NCBI GenBank assembly: GCA_017303905.1
Contig: JAFLBH010000002.1
Coordinates: 372,001 to 436,000, forward strand
Length of the DNA: 64,000 nucleotides
Origin: Bacteroidota bacterium
GTDB taxonomy: Bacteria > Bacteroidota > Bacteroidia > B-17B0 > Aurantibacillaceae
Direction: 5' to 3'
The position numbers were made by a program, and so were the translations under genes. The stretch's first letter is position 1; every line of letters starts with the position of its first letter. This document shows, piece by piece, positions 25,630 to 34,230 of this stretch. A model generated the notes under the pieces. That model did no database searches. It saw only the letters and a list, made by a program, of their open reading frames with translations, and was not told the DNA's origin.

Positions 25630-26063
25630 TGTTTACTGTTAAAGAAGCTCAGAATCCACAGGAAGTAGAACGCATTTTACAATTGCGCTATAAAGTGTTG
25701 CGCGCACCATGGAATCAACCCATCGATACCGCTACCGACACGATTGAAGAAAAATGCATCAATGCTTACATCGAAGATAACAAGGGTGAAGTTATTGCAT
25801 GCGGACGATTACAGGAAAATGAAAATAAAATCGGGCAGATACGCTTTATGGCGGTGAGCGACGATTACCAGGGAAAAGGATTAGGAAAATTAATTGTGCA
25901 GCATTTGGAAAAGCGCGGACACGATTTGAAATTAAAATCCATTGAATTGCAAGCCCGTGAAAATGCTGTGAATTTTTACAAAAGCTGCGGTTATACTATC
26001 AAAGAAAAATCATTTCTGCTATGGGGAATTATTCAGCATTATTTGATGGAGAAAGTTATTTAG
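25629..26063 (+). CDS. GNAT family N-acetyltransferase
   Basis: A 144-residue GNAT. The acetyl-CoA-binding motif A is IRFMAVSDDYQGKGLGKLIV (Q/R-x-x-G-x-G/A form), followed by HDLKLKSIELQARENAVNFY and the C-terminal CGYTIKEKSF. The acceptor is unknown. It is coupled to the CoA-transferase by a 1-nt overlap, and its stop codon overlaps the 3' end of the convergent 26060-27118 gene by 4 bp. Confidence 0.88.
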   Translation: MFTVKEAQNPQEVERILQLRYKVLRAPWNQPIDTATDTIEEKCINAYIEDNKGEVIACGRLQENENKIGQIRFMAVSDDYQGKGLGKLIVQHLEKRGHDLKLKSIELQARENAVNFYKSCGYTIKEKSFLLWGIIQHYLMEKVI

Positions 26064-27118
26064 TCATAAAAAGTATACTCATAAGTATCTATTCCCAACT
26101 CACTTTCTCTTGACTTAAGTAATCCATTTTCGTAAAATGTATTTTTCGTTGATTCACCGTAACCAGGATAATAAGATTTAGGTTCACTTACAATAAGCTT
26201 ACTATTCTTGTACGTATTCTTAAATCTGATGATTTCCTCATCTGATGAGTCAAAATACTTATTTACCCTATTTATATTTGTACAATATCCAAATTCATCA
26301 TAATTTATAATCCATGATCTCAAATCCTTATGATTTTGAGTGTAGTAAAAATTAACTGAAATAATCTTACCATTCTTGAATTTTGTTATACTTTCTGCTT
26401 CAATACTATCTTTAAACCCAAAATCATAATTGCATTTAACTTTTATAGTAGTTGAATTTGGGTAGGTTATTTCCTTATATAAAAGTCCATTTCTAAACAC
26501 TTTATTTAGCTTATCTCCCTTGTATATATATTTATACAAAACTTGTTTTTCATCAATAAGCATTGAATCGTTCAAAGCATTTTTCATAACAAGACAGTCT
26601 TCATTATTGATAAAATACATTATTCTGCCTTTAATATAAGCTCTCTTTGTATTAATGCTGTTTTTGTACAACTCACTAACTATATGGGTATCACCTTTTA
26701 CTATAAATTCAATCCTAAAGTTTTGATTATAATTAATACTATCTTCTTTAGTAAATAATTTCGTCATTGGATAAATTCCATAGTAGGTACAGTAACCAAG
26801 ATCATTATATCTGAAAACCCTAGTAAAGGAATAATCCATATGATGAAGCGCTAAAGGTTCTTTAATAAGAAAATCGAAATAAGGTCTGTCTACAGAATAA
26901 ATACTGTCCAACTTGTATTTTCTAAAAGAATCGATTTTTATTGACTTGATTTTTCTACCTTTAATATCCTCTTTGAAATTTAAATTTGTTATTTCCTTAT
27001 CTGGTATAACTTCTTCCATAAAAGCTAAATCAAATTCACAAGCCGAAATATCATTTTGAGCTTTTGTAATAAAAGAAAAAAATAAACAAATAAATATCCA
27101 TATAAATTTCCCCATCAA
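26060..27118 (-). CDS. Secreted protein of unknown function
   Basis: A 352-residue protein with a signal peptide (MMGKFIWIFICLFFSFITKAQ) and no recognised domain. The body is rich in Tyr, Asn, Asp, Lys and Ile and contains recurrent beta-hairpin-like strings such as RYNDLGYCTYYGIY and NYDEFGYCTNINRVNKYF. These resemble the YD/toxin-wing-like repeats of many Bacteroidota surface proteins. There is no T9SS tail or lipobox, so it is probably periplasmic. The text is noticeably more AT-rich than its neighbours, which fits accessory status, though I have not computed composition. No partner gene is evident. Confidence 0.7.
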   Translation of the reverse strand: MMGKFIWIFICLFFSFITKAQNDISACEFDLAFMEEVIPDKEITNLNFKEDIKGRKIKSIKIDSFRKYKLDSIYSVDRPYFDFLIKEPLALHHMDYSFTRVFRYNDLGYCTYYGIYPMTKLFTKEDSINYNQNFRIEFIVKGDTHIVSELYKNSINTKRAYIKGRIMYFINNEDCLVMKNALNDSMLIDEKQVLYKYIYKGDKLNKVFRNGLLYKEITYPNSTTIKVKCNYDFGFKDSIEAESITKFKNGKIISVNFYYTQNHKDLRSWIINYDEFGYCTNINRVNKYFDSSDEEIIRFKNTYKNSKLIVSEPKSYYPGYGESTKNTFYENGLLKSRESELGIDTYEYTFYD

Positions 27119-27157
27119 GTATATAATGAATTCTTAAACCAAAGTTACTATAAAAAC

Positions 27158-27190
27158 AAAAAATCCGGGACACACAACCCGGATTTTTTA
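27158..27190 (-). terminator. Intrinsic terminator after the ECF sigma gene
   Basis: AAATCCGGG (27161-27169) pairs with CCCGGATTT (27178-27186), with A- and T-runs outside. It lies just downstream of the minus-strand sigma factor gene. Confidence 0.82.
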
Positions 27191-27212
27191 TTATTCAAGA
27201 ACTCAATTAAAA

Positions 27213-27812
27213 CTAAATAAACACTTCGCTCTTGCTCTCTTCTATCATTTTTTTCAAATTAATTAAGGCATAACGCATACGTCCTAATGAAGTATTGATA
27301 CTTACATTACAGAAATCTGCAATTTCCTTAAAGCTCATATCATAATACATACGCATAATCACCACTTCCTTTTGTTCATCCGGTAAATTATTTACCATGG
27401 TGCGTATTTTGCGTTTAAAGCCGATAAATTCTTCATTCGATTTAAATCCGTCATCATCACTCGGAATTGTAGCAAACACATCTACTTCTTCTCCATCTTC
27501 GTTCACATACACCGGAACCGTAGGTAGTTTTTTGTTCTTACGGAAATGATCAATGATCAAATTGCGCGCAATGCGTAATACCCATGGTAAGAATTTTCCT
27601 TCTTCCGAATATTGATTTCGTTTTAAAGTTTGTATCACTTTAAAAAATGTATCCTGAAACAAATCTTCCGCCAAAGCTTTGTCGCGCACTACTAATAAAA
27701 TCGAAGAAAAAATCCTGCGCTTGTGACGGTGCAATAAAACTGCTAGTGATTCTTCGTTGCCGTTGATGTAAAGCTGTACAAGCTCGTTATCTTCTAAACG
27801 TTGAATTGACAT
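27213..27812 (-). CDS. ECF-type RNA polymerase sigma factor
   Basis: A 199-residue sigma-70 family factor with only regions 2 and 4. Region 2 is about 25-95 (LAEDLFQDTFFKVIQTLKR, FLPWVLRIARNLIIDHFRKN) and region 4 about 140-190 (LPDEQKEVVIMRMYYDMSFK, then EIADFCNVSINTSLGRMRYA). A ~35-residue acidic linker separates them. No anti-sigma gene is adjacent, which is common for the orphan ECF factors of Bacteroidota. It is monocistronic with its own terminator. Target promoters are unknown. Confidence 0.92.
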   Translation of the reverse strand: MSIQRLEDNELVQLYINGNEESLAVLLHRHKRRIFSSILLVVRDKALAEDLFQDTFFKVIQTLKRNQYSEEGKFLPWVLRIARNLIIDHFRKNKKLPTVPVYVNEDGEEVDVFATIPSDDDGFKSNEEFIGFKRKIRTMVNNLPDEQKEVVIMRMYYDMSFKEIADFCNVSINTSLGRMRYALINLKKMIEESKSEVFI

Positions 27813-28008
27813 AATTATCCCTTTTTAAATAAGTAAAGTATAGGGTGTAAATGTCTATTCTATGGCAACGTTTTTAAGTGGTTATTAAAACAAATATAGA
27901 ACTTAACTGTTAAATACAAAAACTTTACATTCGGCTTTGAGTGAATTGTAGATATGAATGAGTAAACGATTATTTTCAAAGATTGAAGCGAAAAAGGAAA
28001 TAGATATT

Positions 28009-28022
28009 ATTAACATGTTAAT
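28009..28022. promoter_or_regulatory. 14-bp perfect palindrome upstream of uvrA
   Basis: ATTAACATGTTAAT is a perfect dyad 37 nt before the uvrA ATG, in the 246-bp divergent spacer between the sigma gene and uvrA. Its position fits an operator, possibly for DNA-damage control, but no known LexA box of this phylum is recognised and AT-rich palindromes arise by chance. Confidence 0.3.
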
Positions 28023-28058
28023 TATCAATATTTTAAATCTTAATAACAATACTATTCC

Positions 28059-30917
28059 ATGCCTCAAACAAAGCGTAATTTTACGGCAATGAGTAATTCT
28101 TCCGACTTCAGCACCCTCAATCCCAAACAATTTATACTTATTAAGGGAGCCCGCATGCACAACCTGAAAAACATGGATGTGGCCATACCCCGAAATAAAT
28201 TTGTGGTAATAACCGGCTTATCCGGTTCCGGCAAATCATCACTTGCTTTTGATACGCTTTATGCAGAAGGACAACGTCGTTATGTTGAAAGTTTATCCGC
28301 TTATGCGCGTCAGTTTTTAGGCCGCTTAGAAAAACCTCAGGTGGATTATATCAAAGGAATTTCTCCGGCTATTGCTATCGAACAAAAAGTAATTTCAAGA
28401 AATCCGAGAAGTACGGTTGGAACCATCACAGAAATTTACGATTACTTTAAATTATTATTCGCCCGTGTTGGAAAAACATTTAGTCCTGTTAGCGGGAAAC
28501 AAGTTAAACGACACAACATTAGTGATGTAGTTGATTTTATAAACGGACTAAAAAACGAAAGCAAAACACTCATCCTTTCAAAAATTCATGTACCAAAAGG
28601 AAGAACCCTTGCGCAAACTATTGATCTTCTATCGCAGCAAGGCTTCACCCGTGTATTCATGAATAATACTATCCAAAAAATCGCGGATACTGATTTTAAA
28701 AAAATTAAAAATACAGAAGATTTGTTTTTACTTATCGACCGATTAGTTGTAAGTAATAATGATGAAGATTTTTTGAATCGTGTTGCGGATAGTGTTCAGA
28801 CAGCTTTCTCAGAAGGCAACGGTGAGTGTTTTGTTTATGTGGAGAAGAGTGAAAATAAATACGAATCCTTTTTATTCTCCAACCTTTTCGAAGCAGATGG
28901 CATGAAATTCGAAGAACCGGATGTCAACTTTTTTACTTTCAACAATCCGATTGGCGCCTGCAAAACCTGTGAAGGCTTTGGAAGCATCATTGGCATCGAT
29001 CCGGATTTAGTGATGCCCAATAAAAGTTTATCCGTTTACGACAGCGCTGTTGCGTGTTGGAATGGAGAAACCATGAGCTATTACAAAAAACAATTACTAA
29101 AGAACGCACATAAATTTAATTTCCCTGTACACAAACCGGTAGCCGAATTAACGAAAGCACAATTAGATTTATTATGGAAGGGCAACGAACACTTTGAAGG
29201 TATTAACGATTTCTTCAAAATGCTGGAGAAAGAAAGTTATAAAATTCAATACCGCGTTATGTTAGCGCGTTACAGAGGTAAAACAACCTGTCCGGATTGC
29301 CGAGGCACTCGCTTACGCAAAGATGCGAACTATGTAAAAATTGCAGATAAAAATATTTCCGATTTAATTTTAATGCCGGTGGCTGATTTGCTTCCATTCT
29401 TTAAAGATTTAAAATTGAATGAGCACGATACTAAAATCGCGAAACGTTTATTAACAGAAATCACCAATCGCTTACAATATCTGTCGGATGTTGGCTTAGA
29501 TTACTTAACATTAAATCGTGTTGCGAATACGCTGAGCGGTGGCGAAAGTCAACGTATAAATTTAGCGACTTCATTGGGCAGCAGTTTAGTTGGAAGTTTA
29601 TACATTTTGGATGAGCCTAGCATTGGTTTACATTCACGCGATACCGAACGCTTGATTAAAGTATTAAAGTCGCTTCAGCAACAAGGTAACACAGTGATCA
29701 TTGTGGAACATGACGAAGAAATTATGCTCGCAGCCGATGAACTCATTGATATTGGTCCGGAAGCCGGCAGCGGAGGCGGAACTTTAGTTTTTCAAGGCAC
29801 ACACAAAGAATTACTCAAAGACAGTAAAAGTTACACAGCAAAATATCTTACCAATAAACTCAAAATTGAAACGCCATTTAACCGCCGTAAATGGAAAGAG
29901 TTTATTGAAATCAGAAATGTGAGTGACAATAACTTGAAAAATGTTACCGTTAAATTTCCTTTGAATGCTTTAACCTGTGTAACGGGTGTAAGCGGCTCCG
30001 GAAAATCTACATTGGTAAAAAAAGCGCTCGTGCCAACTTTACAACGTTACTTAGAGGGCTTTTTTGAAAATGTGAGTCACGATCATTTAATTGGCGGAAG
30101 TCTCAAACAAATTAAACAATTGGAGTTTGTTGATCAAAATCCCATCGGAAAATCATCGCGCAGTAATCCTGTAACGTATATAAAAGCTTACGATGACATA
30201 CGGAATCTATTTGCCGATCAGGGTTTAGCTAAACAACGCGGATACAAACCTTCACACTTTTCATTTAATGTAGATGGAGGACGCTGCGAAGTGTGCGAAG
30301 GGGAAGGTCTGATAACAGTTGAGATGCAATTTATGGCCGACATACAATTGCAATGCGACACCTGCAAAGGACAACGTTTTAAGGCGGAAACTTTAGAAAT
30401 TAATTACAAAGGAAAAAACATTTCCGATGTATTAAACATGACAGTGAGTGATGCTGTTCAGTTTTTCGGACAGGACAAAGAAAATCGTACCGCACAAAAA
30501 ATAATTGAAAAACTGGAGGCGCTTGAGAGGGTTGGATTGGGTTATGTTCAACTCGGACAAAGCAGCAGCACTTTATCAGGTGGAGAAGCACAACGTATTA
30601 AACTGGCTTCTTTCCTAATTTATTTAAACAACACTTCTCCTACTCTTTTTGTGTTTGATGAACCAACCACAGGTTTACATTTTCATGATGTAGCCAAGCT
30701 TTTAAAATCATTCGAAGCATTGATTAATAAAGGACACAGCATTGTAGTAATAGAACATAATTTAGATGTTATTAAGTGTGCCGACTGGATTATAGATTTA
30801 GGTCCGGAAGGCGGAGAAAACGGCGGTACTGTTGTTTTTGAAGGCACACCGGAAGGTTTAGTGAACTGTAAGAATTCACATACCGGAAAATATCTGAAAG
30901 GGAAATTGAATAATTAA
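28059..30917 (+). CDS. uvrA: UvrABC excinuclease subunit A
   Basis: 952 residues: the damage-recognising ATPase of nucleotide excision repair. First Walker A GLSGSGKS is at 53-60, followed by the UvrA-specific region and zinc module ([16 protein letters not shown]). The first ABC signature is [12 protein letters not shown]. The second ABC half has GVSGSGKST, the second zinc finger CEVCEGEG...CDTCKGQRF, and [12 protein letters not shown]. The start may be MPQTKRN or the Met ten codons later (MSNSSDF). The 3' end overlaps a small minus-strand ORF by 4 bp. Full-length and apparently intact. Confidence 0.97.
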   Translation: MPQTKRNFTAMSNSSDFSTLNPKQFILIKGARMHNLKNMDVAIPRNKFVVITGLSGSGKSSLAFDTLYAEGQRRYVESLSAYARQFLGRLEKPQVDYIKGISPAIAIEQKVISRNPRSTVGTITEIYDYFKLLFARVGKTFSPVSGKQVKRHNISDVVDFINGLKNESKTLILSKIHVPKGRTLAQTIDLLSQQGFTRVFMNNTIQKIADTDFKKIKNTEDLFLLIDRLVVSNNDEDFLNRVADSVQTAFSEGNGECFVYVEKSENKYESFLFSNLFEADGMKFEEPDVNFFTFNNPIGACKTCEGFGSIIGIDPDLVMPNKSLSVYDSAVACWNGETMSYYKKQLLKNAHKFNFPVHKPVAELTKAQLDLLWKGNEHFEGINDFFKMLEKESYKIQYRVMLARYRGKTTCPDCRGTRLRKDANYVKIADKNISDLILMPVADLLPFFKDLKLNEHDTKIAKRLLTEITNRLQYLSDVGLDYLTLNRVANTLSGGESQRINLATSLGSSLVGSLYILDEPSIGLHSRDTERLIKVLKSLQQQGNTVIIVEHDEEIMLAADELIDIGPEAGSGGGTLVFQGTHKELLKDSKSYTAKYLTNKLKIETPFNRRKWKEFIEIRNVSDNNLKNVTVKFPLNALTCVTGVSGSGKSTLVKKALVPTLQRYLEGFFENVSHDHLIGGSLKQIKQLEFVDQNPIGKSSRSNPVTYIKAYDDIRNLFADQGLAKQRGYKPSHFSFNVDGGRCEVCEGEGLITVEMQFMADIQLQCDTCKGQRFKAETLEINYKGKNISDVLNMTVSDAVQFFGQDKENRTAQKIIEKLEALERVGLGYVQLGQSSSTLSGGEAQRIKLASFLIYLNNTSPTLFVFDEPTTGLHFHDVAKLLKSFEALINKGHSIVVIEHNLDVIKCADWIIDLGPEGGENGGTVVFEGTPEGLVNCKNSHTGKYLKGKLNN

Positions 30918-31081
30918 ATATTTCCCGAACTATTCAGGAAATCTGAAAAAGAAATACAGGCCGCGAAAACTCTTGTCATAGCTGCATCCGATTTGATTGC
31001 TATTAATTCACGTTTCATGTTTTTCAGTTTTTCGAAACTCTTTTCCTTTGTACTTTTCTCTTTAGTTTTTGTTGTTCTCAT
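30914..31081 (-). CDS. Possible small protein (55 aa) coupled to the DUF6686-like gene
   Basis: An ATG-initiated ORF (MRTTKTKEKSTKEKSFEKL, then NMKRELIAIKSDAAMTRVFA, ending NSSGNI). It begins inside the 3' end of the upstream minus-strand gene (20-bp overlap) and ends 4 bp inside the uvrA stop. It has a strongly basic helical N-terminus and a hydrophobic patch (VFAACISFSDFL). I do not recognise it. The tight nesting without wasted space suggests a real gene, but no homologue evidence is available. Confidence 0.35.
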   Translation of the reverse strand: MRTTKTKEKSTKEKSFEKLKNMKRELIAIKSDAAMTRVFAACISFSDFLNSSGNI

Positions 31082-31391
31082 AAAGCAAGTAATTTACTTG
31101 AAGCATCAATGCTGCTTCTGTTAATAATTCATAGAGGGATTTTAATTCGTCAGTATTAAAGGCAATCACCATGTTTTCGCATTCAGTTTTAAAATAAATT
31201 TTATCTCCGCTTAATAGCATTTCAGCATAATTACTATCGTAAGTATTTTGAACCTTTTTTACAAAGCGTAAAAATTCCTTCGCATTATATGCGACAAGCA
31301 AATTACCGAACCCTAAATGAAGATGATCGCATCCACTACATACCACAACACAACCAAACGAATTACTATTAATGATTTTAAAATTACACAT
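31062..31391 (-). CDS. DUF6686-like small protein
   Basis: A 109-residue cytoplasmic protein. The N-terminal part has a Cys/His cluster (MCNF, GCVVVCSGCDHLHLGFG), which could bind metal, followed by an alpha/beta part (FKTECENMVIAFNTDELKSL). The CSGCxHLxLxFGN pattern matches a small family confined to Bacteroidota that I recall as DUF6686; the assignment is from memory. Function unknown. It may be coupled with the 55-residue ORF that overlaps its 3' end. Confidence 0.65.
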   Translation of the reverse strand: MCNFKIINSNSFGCVVVCSGCDHLHLGFGNLLVAYNAKEFLRFVKKVQNTYDSNYAEMLLSGDKIYFKTECENMVIAFNTDELKSLYELLTEAALMLQVNYLLYENNKN

Positions 31392-31540
31392 GGTGTTTTA
31401 TATACACCAAAATTCAGTTTTAAACAAAGCAGTTACAATACCGCAAACAGGTTAATAAACGGCAGGCTTAATAACAAAAAGCTGTTAGTATAGAATTATG
31501 ATACCTTATTTATGGTAGAAAAAATGAGTGATTTAAAAAA

Positions 31541-32158
31541 TCAGACCTCCATTTTGGATTTAATAGCCACAAGTAGATTAGTAATCTCATGCATTATGAT
31601 TAAGCCTTTATCTTTGGCATACCATAAGTGTAAATTCTTTTCAAAATCTTCCCATGAAATAGTATCCTGATTTGCCTTCCAATGAAGCATGATTTCCTGA
31701 GCAGGTTTTGGGCGTGGTCCCCAAGTAGCAATTACATCAAAGTGATTTTTTTTCATGATTAACAACTTTGGTACCGACTTAGCCCCATTGGTTGAGTAAG
31801 CTTCCATTAAATCGGGAAAAGTATCACGTGAAATTATTTTATAATTAAGTTTTCCTTCTGATGATTCTACTATTTTCTGAATGACCGGAATAATCTGAGC
31901 ACAATCACCACACCAGGCATCTCCTATTAACAACAAATCATAAGAAATATCTAAGTCTATTAATTGTTGCTTTAATTCTTCAGGAATTTGAACCGTTTTG
32001 TCAATTCGGTTCATGCGTTGTATATTGAGTTTAGTAAAATCAACCAACATTTTATCCTGATTGTTCCCGGTTGTTTTTCCTTGTGAAAGGAGTTCATCAA
32101 CTAGTTGACGATATTCAGTGTATGATTTCCCCGTATTAAAAATGTGATTTAAATTCAT
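31541..32158 (-). CDS. Cytoplasmic thioredoxin family protein (Thioredoxin_9)
   Basis: A 205-residue protein with a thioredoxin-like core. The redox motif is WCGDC (Cys83, Cys86) in LLIGDAWCGDCAQIIPVI, and the cis-Pro loop is in AKSVPKLLIM. The ~55-residue helical N-terminal extension before the core is typical of the Thioredoxin_9 group. It lacks a signal peptide. It lies 37 bp downstream of an exported thioredoxin-like gene on the same strand. Its substrate is unknown. Confidence 0.85.
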   Translation of the reverse strand: MNLNHIFNTGKSYTEYRQLVDELLSQGKTTGNNQDKMLVDFTKLNIQRMNRIDKTVQIPEELKQQLIDLDISYDLLLIGDAWCGDCAQIIPVIQKIVESSEGKLNYKIISRDTFPDLMEAYSTNGAKSVPKLLIMKKNHFDVIATWGPRPKPAQEIMLHWKANQDTISWEDFEKNLHLWYAKDKGLIIMHEITNLLVAIKSKMEV

Positions 32159-32195
32159 AAAATAATGTTACTTTCTTTTAAAGGTCAAATTCGAT

Positions 32196-32627
32196 TTACT
32201 TCACCTTCACCACTTTCTCTCCCAACTCCACAAACTGCCAGCTGTTATGAAAACCCACGGCGTTTTGAATCAATTCACCGCTCGGTTTAAAATACAGCAA
32301 GGTTGGATAATGTGTGATGCCCCATGGAGCAGAATATTTTAATCCTTCACCCTTTTCCATATCCATCGCTACATTAATGAAATTCTTATTATAAAACTCA
32401 ATCACTTTTTTATCGGTGAAGGTCTGACTCTTCATCATTTTACACGGACCACACCAAGTTGCATATGCGTCCACAAAAACCAATTTATTTTCCTCTTTCG
32501 CTTTCACCAAGGCCTCCTGAAAAGTACCGGTGAAGAATTGCATTTCGGGGGAAACGACCTGTTCTTGTGCTTTGCTAAAAATTGAAATAAACAGCGCAAT
32601 TATCAGAGTAAAAACATTCTTTTTCAT
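32196..32627 (-). CDS. Exported thioredoxin family protein
   Basis: 143 residues from the ATG at 32627, preferred because it begins the signal peptide MKKNVFTLIIALFISIFSKAQ; an in-frame ATG at 32657 would add ten residues. The mature part is one thioredoxin fold with WCGPC (Cys59/Cys62 in this numbering) in VDAYATWCGPCKMMKSQTF and the cis-Pro loop ITHYPTLLYF. The DUF255/thioredoxin-7 flavour (FTGTFQEALVKAKEENKLVF) suggests a periplasmic disulfide reductant. It is likely co-transcribed with the cytoplasmic Thioredoxin_9 gene. Confidence 0.88.
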   Translation of the reverse strand: MKKNVFTLIIALFISIFSKAQEQVVSPEMQFFTGTFQEALVKAKEENKLVFVDAYATWCGPCKMMKSQTFTDKKVIEFYNKNFINVAMDMEKGEGLKYSAPWGITHYPTLLYFKPSGELIQNAVGFHNSWQFVELGEKVVKVK

Positions 32628-32735
32628 AGTAATAAAGGTAAACAATCTTTTATTCAATTATCATTAGAGCCTCTTATAACCTCCGTTTATTATCTTAAAA
32701 AATCAAAAAAATCCCGTAAATTCAGGCTTTATTTT

Positions 32736-33482
32736 ATGGCGGGTTCATTTAGCATAAAACTGGGAAATTTCTTATACAAAAATGCATATCCTTTGTATAA
32801 GTCTATGTACTCTGTTTTTAAAAACAAACAGGATGCGTTTGAGATTGCCATGCTTAAAAAACACATTAAACCCGGCGATACCATTGTGGATATTGGTGCC
32901 AACATTGGTTTCTACGCTAAAATCCTTTCTCAACTTACCGGACCTAACGGAAAGGTTCATTGCTTTGAGCCGGATGCTACCAACTTCCAGCACTTAAAGG
33001 TTGAAACGACCGGACTCACTAATATTGTTATCAATAACAAAGCGGTTGGACCAAAAACGGAAAAAATAAAAATCTACACATCAAAAAACCTGAATGTGGA
33101 TCACCGCACTTATAAACCGGAAGAATACGACCGGGAAATAGAAATTGATGCCATTAGCATGGAAGATTATTTTGATGTGAATGTAAAAGTAGATTTCATC
33201 AAAATCGATATTCAAGGATTTGAAATGGAAGCGATGAAAGGTATGCATACATTATTGAAGGCTAACCATCATATTAAAATGATTTCTGAATTTTGGCCTT
33301 ATGGTTTACGTAAAGCCGGAAGTTCAGTGAGCGATTATTACAATTTTTTGAAAAACATGAATTTCAATATTGAGTTATTGAAAGAAGATAAATTAGAACC
33401 TTTAAGCTTAGAGAAAGTTCAACAACTGGAACCTCTGGGCGAAGAACATTACTTTAATATTTTTGTATACCGTAATGTTTAA
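32736..33482 (+). CDS. FkbM family methyltransferase
   Basis: A 248-residue SAM-dependent methyltransferase. Motif I is DTIVDIGANIGFYAKIL, then VHCFEPDATNFQHLK, and the FkbM hallmark VDFIKIDIQGFEMEAMKGM. FkbM enzymes O-methylate sugars or small molecules. It starts a three-gene unit: its 3' end overlaps the next methyltransferase by 8 bp, and a methyltransferase-glycosyltransferase fusion follows 3 bp later. The unit probably builds or decorates a glycan or glycolipid. Confidence 0.88.
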   Translation: MAGSFSIKLGNFLYKNAYPLYKSMYSVFKNKQDAFEIAMLKKHIKPGDTIVDIGANIGFYAKILSQLTGPNGKVHCFEPDATNFQHLKVETTGLTNIVINNKAVGPKTEKIKIYTSKNLNVDHRTYKPEEYDREIEIDAISMEDYFDVNVKVDFIKIDIQGFEMEAMKGMHTLLKANHHIKMISEFWPYGLRKAGSSVSDYYNFLKNMNFNIELLKEDKLEPLSLEKVQQLEPLGEEHYFNIFVYRNV

Positions 33483-34227
33483 AAAATACGACATAGGTTT
33501 TAGTCTGGATGACCCCCGCACCACCCTGGCGCATCGTGAAATTATTCTGAATAAACCCTTTTTGAAACGTTTATATCAAGACTGGTATAAAGAATTTATG
33601 AGCGTTGCCAAATCGGTAAACAATGGAAAGTATTTAGAAATTGGATCCGGTGGCGGTTTTCTGAAAGAAGAATTCCCTGAAGTTATTACCTCCGACATAT
33701 TGGATTTACCGGTAGTAGATAAAGTATTCAGTGCCGAGCAATTGCCTTACGGTGAAAATGAATTGGGCTGCATTATGATGCTGAATGTTTTTCATCACAT
33801 TCCTAAACCCTATTTGTTTTTACAGGAAGCAGAACGCACTTTGGTAAAAGGCGGAAAAGTGGTGATGGTAGAACCCGCTAATTCGGCATTGGGAAGATTT
33901 ATTTATAAGCGCTTCCATCATGAACCCTTTGTGGAGGATGGTCCGCGCGAAATTGAACCCGGTAACCCATTAAGTAACTCAAATCAGGCCTTACCTTACA
34001 TTTATTTCGAGCGAGATTTGGAGAAATTCAGGAAGGATTTTCCTAAATTAAAAATCGTGAGTATTAAGTACCATTCGCCCTTTATGTACGTTTTGAGTGG
34101 CGGAGTATCCCGCAGTGCCATGATGCCTTATTTTATGTATGGATTTTTTAAAGGATTAGAAAAATTATTATCACCTTTGAACCGTCAAATCGGACTGTTT
34201 TGTACGGTTGTATTAGAAAAGCAATAA
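33475..34227 (+). CDS. Class I SAM-dependent methyltransferase
   Basis: 250 residues from the ATG at 33475 (MFKKYDIGFSLDDPRTTLAH). An in-frame ATG at 33463 would lengthen the overlap with the FkbM gene from 8 to 20 bp. Motif I is YLEIGSGGGFLKEEFP, motif II-like VITSDILDLPVVDKVFSAE, then LGCIMMLNVFHHIPKPYLFL and VKGGKVVMVEPAN. The pattern is that of Methyltransf_11 enzymes. It lies in the middle of the FkbM / methyltransferase / fusion operon. The acceptor is unknown. Confidence 0.86.
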   Translation: MFKKYDIGFSLDDPRTTLAHREIILNKPFLKRLYQDWYKEFMSVAKSVNNGKYLEIGSGGGFLKEEFPEVITSDILDLPVVDKVFSAEQLPYGENELGCIMMLNVFHHIPKPYLFLQEAERTLVKGGKVVMVEPANSALGRFIYKRFHHEPFVEDGPREIEPGNPLSNSNQALPYIYFERDLEKFRKDFPKLKIVSIKYHSPFMYVLSGGVSRSAMMPYFMYGFFKGLEKLLSPLNRQIGLFCTVVLEKQ

Positions 34228-34230
34228 ACG

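Noticed and set aside
27903..28160. Minus-strand ORF of 85 residues between the sigma gene and uvrA
   Set aside because: It overlaps the uvrA 5' end, has no recognisable family and spans the probable promoter region.
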